This document shows, piece after piece, positions 60,956-64,000 of a stretch of DNA of 64,000 nucleotides (position 1 is the stretch's first letter; each line of letters opens with the position of its first letter). This DNA comes from an uncultured bacterium. GTDB taxonomy: Bacteria > Muiribacteriota > Ozemobacteria > Ozemobacterales > Ozemobacteraceae. A model generated the notes under the pieces. It did no database searches and was not told where the DNA came from. It was given only the letters and a program-made list of their open reading frames with translations. The stretch spans positions 124,001-188,000 of the forward strand of contig CALEDQ010000005.1 in the NCBI GenBank assembly GCA_937949615.1, in the 5' to 3' direction. The translations under genes were made by a program, and so were the position numbers.

Positions 60956-61413
60956 GGCTGTTCCACCAGAATTGCCGAATAATTCGATTCTGCTACACTG
61001 GCCGCTCCGTCTCGTTGTGGTCTGACGGCAACATTGAGCAGAATCGCGTTGATGCCGTCCTTTTCAAGCAGCTGCATGGTGATTTTGCGTTCGAAGGCCG
61101 CGCAGATTGCGGGTCGTGTAATAGGCGGAGTCTGACTGGCATCTGACATGGCCTGCCATTCATTGAGCCGGTAGCCCGCAATCTGCTGGTCGTGACACTC
61201 TGAAAGACGATTGAAGCCAATGGTTCTGAAAACCTCGATTATTTCCTGGCCTGCCTGTTCGCAGATCAGCTGATGGTATGCATTGGCCGTCTCCCGCCCT
61301 GAAACGGAAATCATATAAAAAGCCGAAACGCTCGTCAGACCAAGAATAAAAACGGCCAGAAGAACCTCAGCCAGCATAAATCCCTTTGAAACCCATGTCT
61401 TAAAATTTTTCAT
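60952..61413 (-). CDS. PilV-like prepilin
   Basis: Start at the ATG at 61413, with GGAGA six bases upstream. Leader KTWVSKG is followed by FMLAEVLLAVFILGLTSVSA (Gly -1, Glu +5). The region IICEQAGQEI-like helix is typical of PilV/GspI proteins. It overlaps the PilX-like gene by four bases (ATGA) and the PilW-like gene by four bases. Confidence 0.85.
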   Translation of the reverse strand: MKNFKTWVSKGFMLAEVLLAVFILGLTSVSAFYMISVSGRETANAYHQLICEQAGQEIIEVFRTIGFNRLSECHDQQIAGYRLNEWQAMSDASQTPPITRPAICAAFERKITMQLLEKDGINAILLNVAVRPQRDGAASVAESNYSAILVEQP

Positions 61414-62600
61414 GAGGTTTCTCCGCTGCGGCGAAAGGTTACCCAACGTGAAATACTGATCTGATAAGCCTTTTCGGGTTCGTTTAGGGCACGATCATAA
61501 ACGATGACATGCTCATCGGGGCTCCAGTTTTGAAAAAACAGCCGGTCGGCCAGTATCATGCCGTTGAGATTGAGAGCTCTGGCTGCTTCAACCGTGCCGG
61601 TGCCGCTGTGATTGATGGCAATCAGTGCGGCGTGAATCTCGTTGCCGGTGTTAACTCTTATTTTTCCGCGGCGGGCGTAAAGAATGGCGAGATCGCTGCC
61701 TTCGCTTTTTTTGATTGAATCATTGATTTCAAAACCATCGGCGATCAAAACGCCCTGTCCGCGAATCTGCCACTGCCCGTCGAGACTGATAGTGCCGCGG
61801 CAGTGATTGATACCACTCAGATTCAAGGTTCGGGTGCGGGGGTCGATAATCCGCAGTCTGATCAGGTCTTCAAAACTCAGGTCTTTTCTGGCCCAGAGGG
61901 CATAGCGGTCGAAGACCTGCATCGTTTCGATCTTTTCTGGCAGCGGTGGGGCGTCAGTCTGATAAGTAAGAAGCTGCAGGTTGTCACCTGAAATGGCATT
62001 TTTTCCATCATATTCCCGCTGTCGGCGAAGTAGCAGAGCATTTTTGAACGGTGAGCCATTACTGTCGGGGCTGAGCATCGAAGCTACCAGATAATCATGC
62101 TGCATTTCGAGGTAGTATTGGGCAACCGGGAGTCGCTGCCGGTCTCTGTTGCCGAAAATTTCAACCTTTGTCTGGATGGCGACGATGCCATGCCCTTCGT
62201 TGCGGCCGAAATACGGGCGCCCGTCGGGCGATGCAGCTTTGAAGCTGACAATTTTCAGCTCGCAGCTGTGCCGGCATGAAAAGCCGTCGGGAATAATGCG
62301 GTTGAGGTTCTGGCGGGCAAACGGCAGTTTCAGTTCGTTTCTGGCGCCGCTGACGGCACCGAGCATGAACCAGAATGCCTGCGATTTCGGGTTTTTGAGG
62401 TCTCTGTGAAGTGTCGCGTAAGCTTCTTCATGAATGGTTCTGGCGGCTTCGATTGCGGCATTGCGCAACTCATACCATTTTTCGCTGTGTCGGTTTTCGC
62501 GGGCCACCCGAAAATAACTGAGCGCCAGAACACTCAGAGAGATGGCCACGACCATGACAATCAGCAGGGCTGAGCCGTTGTTTCTCCTAGTCGGCATCAT
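61410..62600 (-). CDS. PilX-like pilus assembly protein
   Basis: The 396-residue protein has a basic N-terminus and GSALLIVMVVAISLSVLALS, a pilin-like helix without Glu +5, then a helical segment (ELRNAAIEAARTIHEEAYAT) and a long beta-rich region that may include a right-handed helix (GQWQIRGQGVLIADGFEIND). It overlaps the anti-sigma gene by 14 bases. The start at 62600 is the first ATG of a pair (62597). Confidence 0.82.
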   Translation of the reverse strand: MMPTRRNNGSALLIVMVVAISLSVLALSYFRVARENRHSEKWYELRNAAIEAARTIHEEAYATLHRDLKNPKSQAFWFMLGAVSGARNELKLPFARQNLNRIIPDGFSCRHSCELKIVSFKAASPDGRPYFGRNEGHGIVAIQTKVEIFGNRDRQRLPVAQYYLEMQHDYLVASMLSPDSNGSPFKNALLLRRQREYDGKNAISGDNLQLLTYQTDAPPLPEKIETMQVFDRYALWARKDLSFEDLIRLRIIDPRTRTLNLSGINHCRGTISLDGQWQIRGQGVLIADGFEINDSIKKSEGSDLAILYARRGKIRVNTGNEIHAALIAINHSGTGTVEAARALNLNGMILADRLFFQNWSPDEHVIVYDRALNEPEKAYQISISRWVTFRRSGETS

Positions 62601-63066
62601 CGGCAGGAGACGGAAACTTCAGAGTCGGGGCGGCCGGCTGTGCATCGAGCAGCTGGTTTTCGGCTTCAATGGCCGTATTTGCTGCATCTGAGGCGGCTGG
62701 TATGGCTTTCCCGGGCGAAACTGCGGGCGCCGAGGCTGATTCATGGTTTAAGCTCGTGACGACGCCGAAGGTGACAGTGACGGCGACGGCAATGCCGAGC
62801 ACCCAGGTCAGCAGGCTGCTTCCCCCGCCTGAAATGCCGGGAGTACCGGCAGTCGGAAGATTGTTGAGTGACTGATCGATGCGGTCGAGAAACGCCTGCG
62901 ACGGTTTGAGGTCGGCAGTGGGCGAGCCTTTGGTTCTGGCCCAGACCATGCAGGCGATTACTGCAGCACATTCACTGCAGACTTTGATGTGCTGCCGGCA
63001 CTGGTCATTCAGATTTCTCGGGTCTGTGACCTGATCGATAATTTTTTCGCATTCTTTTTCTGCCAT
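62587..63066 (-). CDS. Membrane anti-sigma factor with zinc-finger-like motif
   Basis: The 159-residue protein has an N-terminal HxxxCxxC motif (HIKVCSEC, about 26-33) typical of ZAS anti-sigma factors, a transmembrane helix (TWVLGIAVAVTVTFGVVTSL, about 85-105) and an Ala/Pro-rich outer part. It follows the ECF sigma gene by one base and should hold that sigma inactive until a signal arrives. Confidence 0.88.
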   Translation of the reverse strand: MAEKECEKIIDQVTDPRNLNDQCRQHIKVCSECAAVIACMVWARTKGSPTADLKPSQAFLDRIDQSLNNLPTAGTPGISGGGSSLLTWVLGIAVAVTVTFGVVTSLNHESASAPAVSPGKAIPAASDAANTAIEAENQLLDAQPAAPTLKFPSPADDAD

Positions 63067-63067
63067 A

Positions 63068-63616
63068 TCAGCCAGCTTTCTCTTCGAACCGGGCGCGCAG
63101 TTTGGCGATCAGACGATGGAACACCAGACGCACATTGCCTTCGGTCATGCTCATGATTTCGGCGAGCTCACAGAACGGCATGCCCTGAAAGACTCTCAGC
63201 TCAAGAATCACACGCTCGCGTGGTTTGAGGTCGGCAAAGATGCTTTCTACACCGGCCGTCGAAACTGCGTGAGTCTCGGGAGTTCTATCGTCTGGGATTT
63301 CGGCGATTTCGAACTGACTGCCCGAAGTGTCGAGCTTCTTTTCGCGTCTGAGTTTGTCAATGAACTGGTTACGGGCAATTCTCAGCAGCCAGCCGGTGAA
63401 ACTGCCCGAGGTATTTACCTGATCGATCTTGCGGAAAGCATTGATAAACGCTTCCTGGGCGACATCTTCGGCGTCGGCATGCTTGATGTTCATACCGAGA
63501 AGATAATACATCACGGTGCCGTAATACATCTTCACCAGCTGGGTGAAGGCGCTTTTCTGCCCCTTCTTGGCCAGCTCGATCAGGGCATTACAGTCGCGAT
63601 TTTCGCCGTTCTGCAT
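63068..63616 (-). CDS. ECF-family RNA polymerase sigma factor
   Basis: The 182-residue protein has region 2 (DAEDVAQEAFINAFRKID and GWLLRIARNQFIDKLRRE) and region 4 (LKPRERVILELRVFQGMPFC, MSMTEGNVRLVFHRLIAKL). It should direct transcription of an envelope regulon that, by position, includes its own operon of anti-sigma and pseudopilins. Confidence 0.95.
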   Translation of the reverse strand: MQNGENRDCNALIELAKKGQKSAFTQLVKMYYGTVMYYLLGMNIKHADAEDVAQEAFINAFRKIDQVNTSGSFTGWLLRIARNQFIDKLRREKKLDTSGSQFEIAEIPDDRTPETHAVSTAGVESIFADLKPRERVILELRVFQGMPFCELAEIMSMTEGNVRLVFHRLIAKLRARFEEKAG

Positions 63617-63787
63617 CAGTTCATGCGCTTAACCTGCATTTCTGCAATCAGAATCAGGGTTTCCCTCTATAAAGTTATTACGTCAGTTTATCAGCAAATG
63701 TTACAAAAATGTACCACAGTTTGCCAGTTTATGATTGTTGATCACTGCATAAAGCTGAAAATTTTCTGAACAGGGATTGGTGAAAAG

Positions 63788-64000
63788 TCAGAACTTTTCG
63801 CCGGATCTGATGCGGCCGATCATTTCGCGGTCGATCTGCTGCTGGTCAGGTGGGCGGTCAGCTGCATCTGCTGATTTCTGCAATACGGCAATGGCTTCTT
63901 CCCGGCGTTCCATGGCGGCAAGAGTTACGGCGATCAGACGTGTTGTCTGTGGCGGCGGGTCATAAAATCTGAACATCATGTTGAAAGCTTCGAGAGCCCT
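63788..64000 (-). CDS. C-terminus of a TPR-like protein, start beyond the window
   Basis: The frame is open from the window edge to a stop at 63788. It reads as a helical repeat (ALEAFNMMFRFYDPPPQTTR; LIAVTLAAMERREEAIAVLQ) consistent with tetratricopeptide units. An ATG inside it at 63979 is not taken as the start, because the frame continues upstream. It lies 171 bases before the ECF sigma gene on the same strand. Confidence 0.6.
   Translation of the reverse strand, partial: RALEAFNMMFRFYDPPPQTTRLIAVTLAAMERREEAIAVLQKSADAADRPPDQQQIDREMIGRIRSGEKF

Overview
The window looks like a chromosomal stretch from a Gram-negative-type bacterium of moderate GC content. The envelope proteins carry lipoboxes or Sec signals, there is a CpxRA-type envelope-stress system, and there are many prepilin-like proteins. 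Large Ig-like, FN3 and EF-hand surface proteins, HEAT/TPR scaffolds and several sets of minor pseudopilins recall deep-branching lineages such as Candidatus Riflebacteria. That placement is inference from gene style only; no marker such as 16S rRNA is present.

Layout. 1-7388 (minus): surface proteins (partial FN3 lipoprotein, TPR lipoprotein, 1780-residue Ig-repeat protein). 7636-10344 (plus): a TIG-domain lipoprotein with what looks like a dead M30-type peptidase domain. 10345-10556: a 10-bp-period repeat between convergent genes. 10557-15073 (minus): periplasmic binding-like protein, histidine kinase and NtrC-type regulator. 15169-16194: polysaccharide deacetylase. 16226-23769 (minus): a seven-gene operon of three minor pseudopilins, a large secreted protein, a TPR membrane protein, a class III nucleotide cyclase and a small lipoprotein. 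23937-24878: fructose-bisphosphate aldolase. 24960-31399: lipoprotein, TPR/TerB, YbjN-like, secreted, HEAT-repeat and STAS proteins. 31491-32279: an orphan flagellin. 33150-36262: a second pseudopilin triplet. 36357-38900: a HEMTH zinc-protease-like protein followed by a paralogue with two copies of the same domain, both lacking the zinc ligands. 39260-40792: a zinc phospholipase C-like protein.

40879-46762 is an RNA-repair locus: rtcR facing a textbook sigma-54 promoter (42730-42745), whose predicted transcript first contains a complete tRNA fold with CAU anticodon (42833-42905), then about 380 nt of hairpin-rich leader, then slipin, rtcA and rtcB. The tRNA fold has a mismatched acceptor stem, a U discriminator and no CCA, so it resembles a tRNA mimic more than a translating tRNA. 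This is the most striking system in the window.

46772-54365 (minus): hrpB, a fused membrane/spermidine-synthase-like protein, a Uma2 nuclease-like protein and aspS. 54469-60035: cpxRA-like genes, an HTH protein, a Spy/CpxP-like protein and two EF-hand proteins. Three TTAAC-type direct-repeat arrays lie upstream of genes here and suggest one local regulon. 60212-63616 (minus): an ECF sigma factor, its anti-sigma factor and a third PilX/PilV/PilW-like triplet in one operon. 63788-64000: the C-terminus of a TPR-like protein.

Common themes are three separately controlled pseudopilin triplets with no pilus motor or secretin in view, envelope sensing (SBP-kinase, Cpx, ECF), calcium- and protein-binding surface modules, and stress-induced RNA repair.
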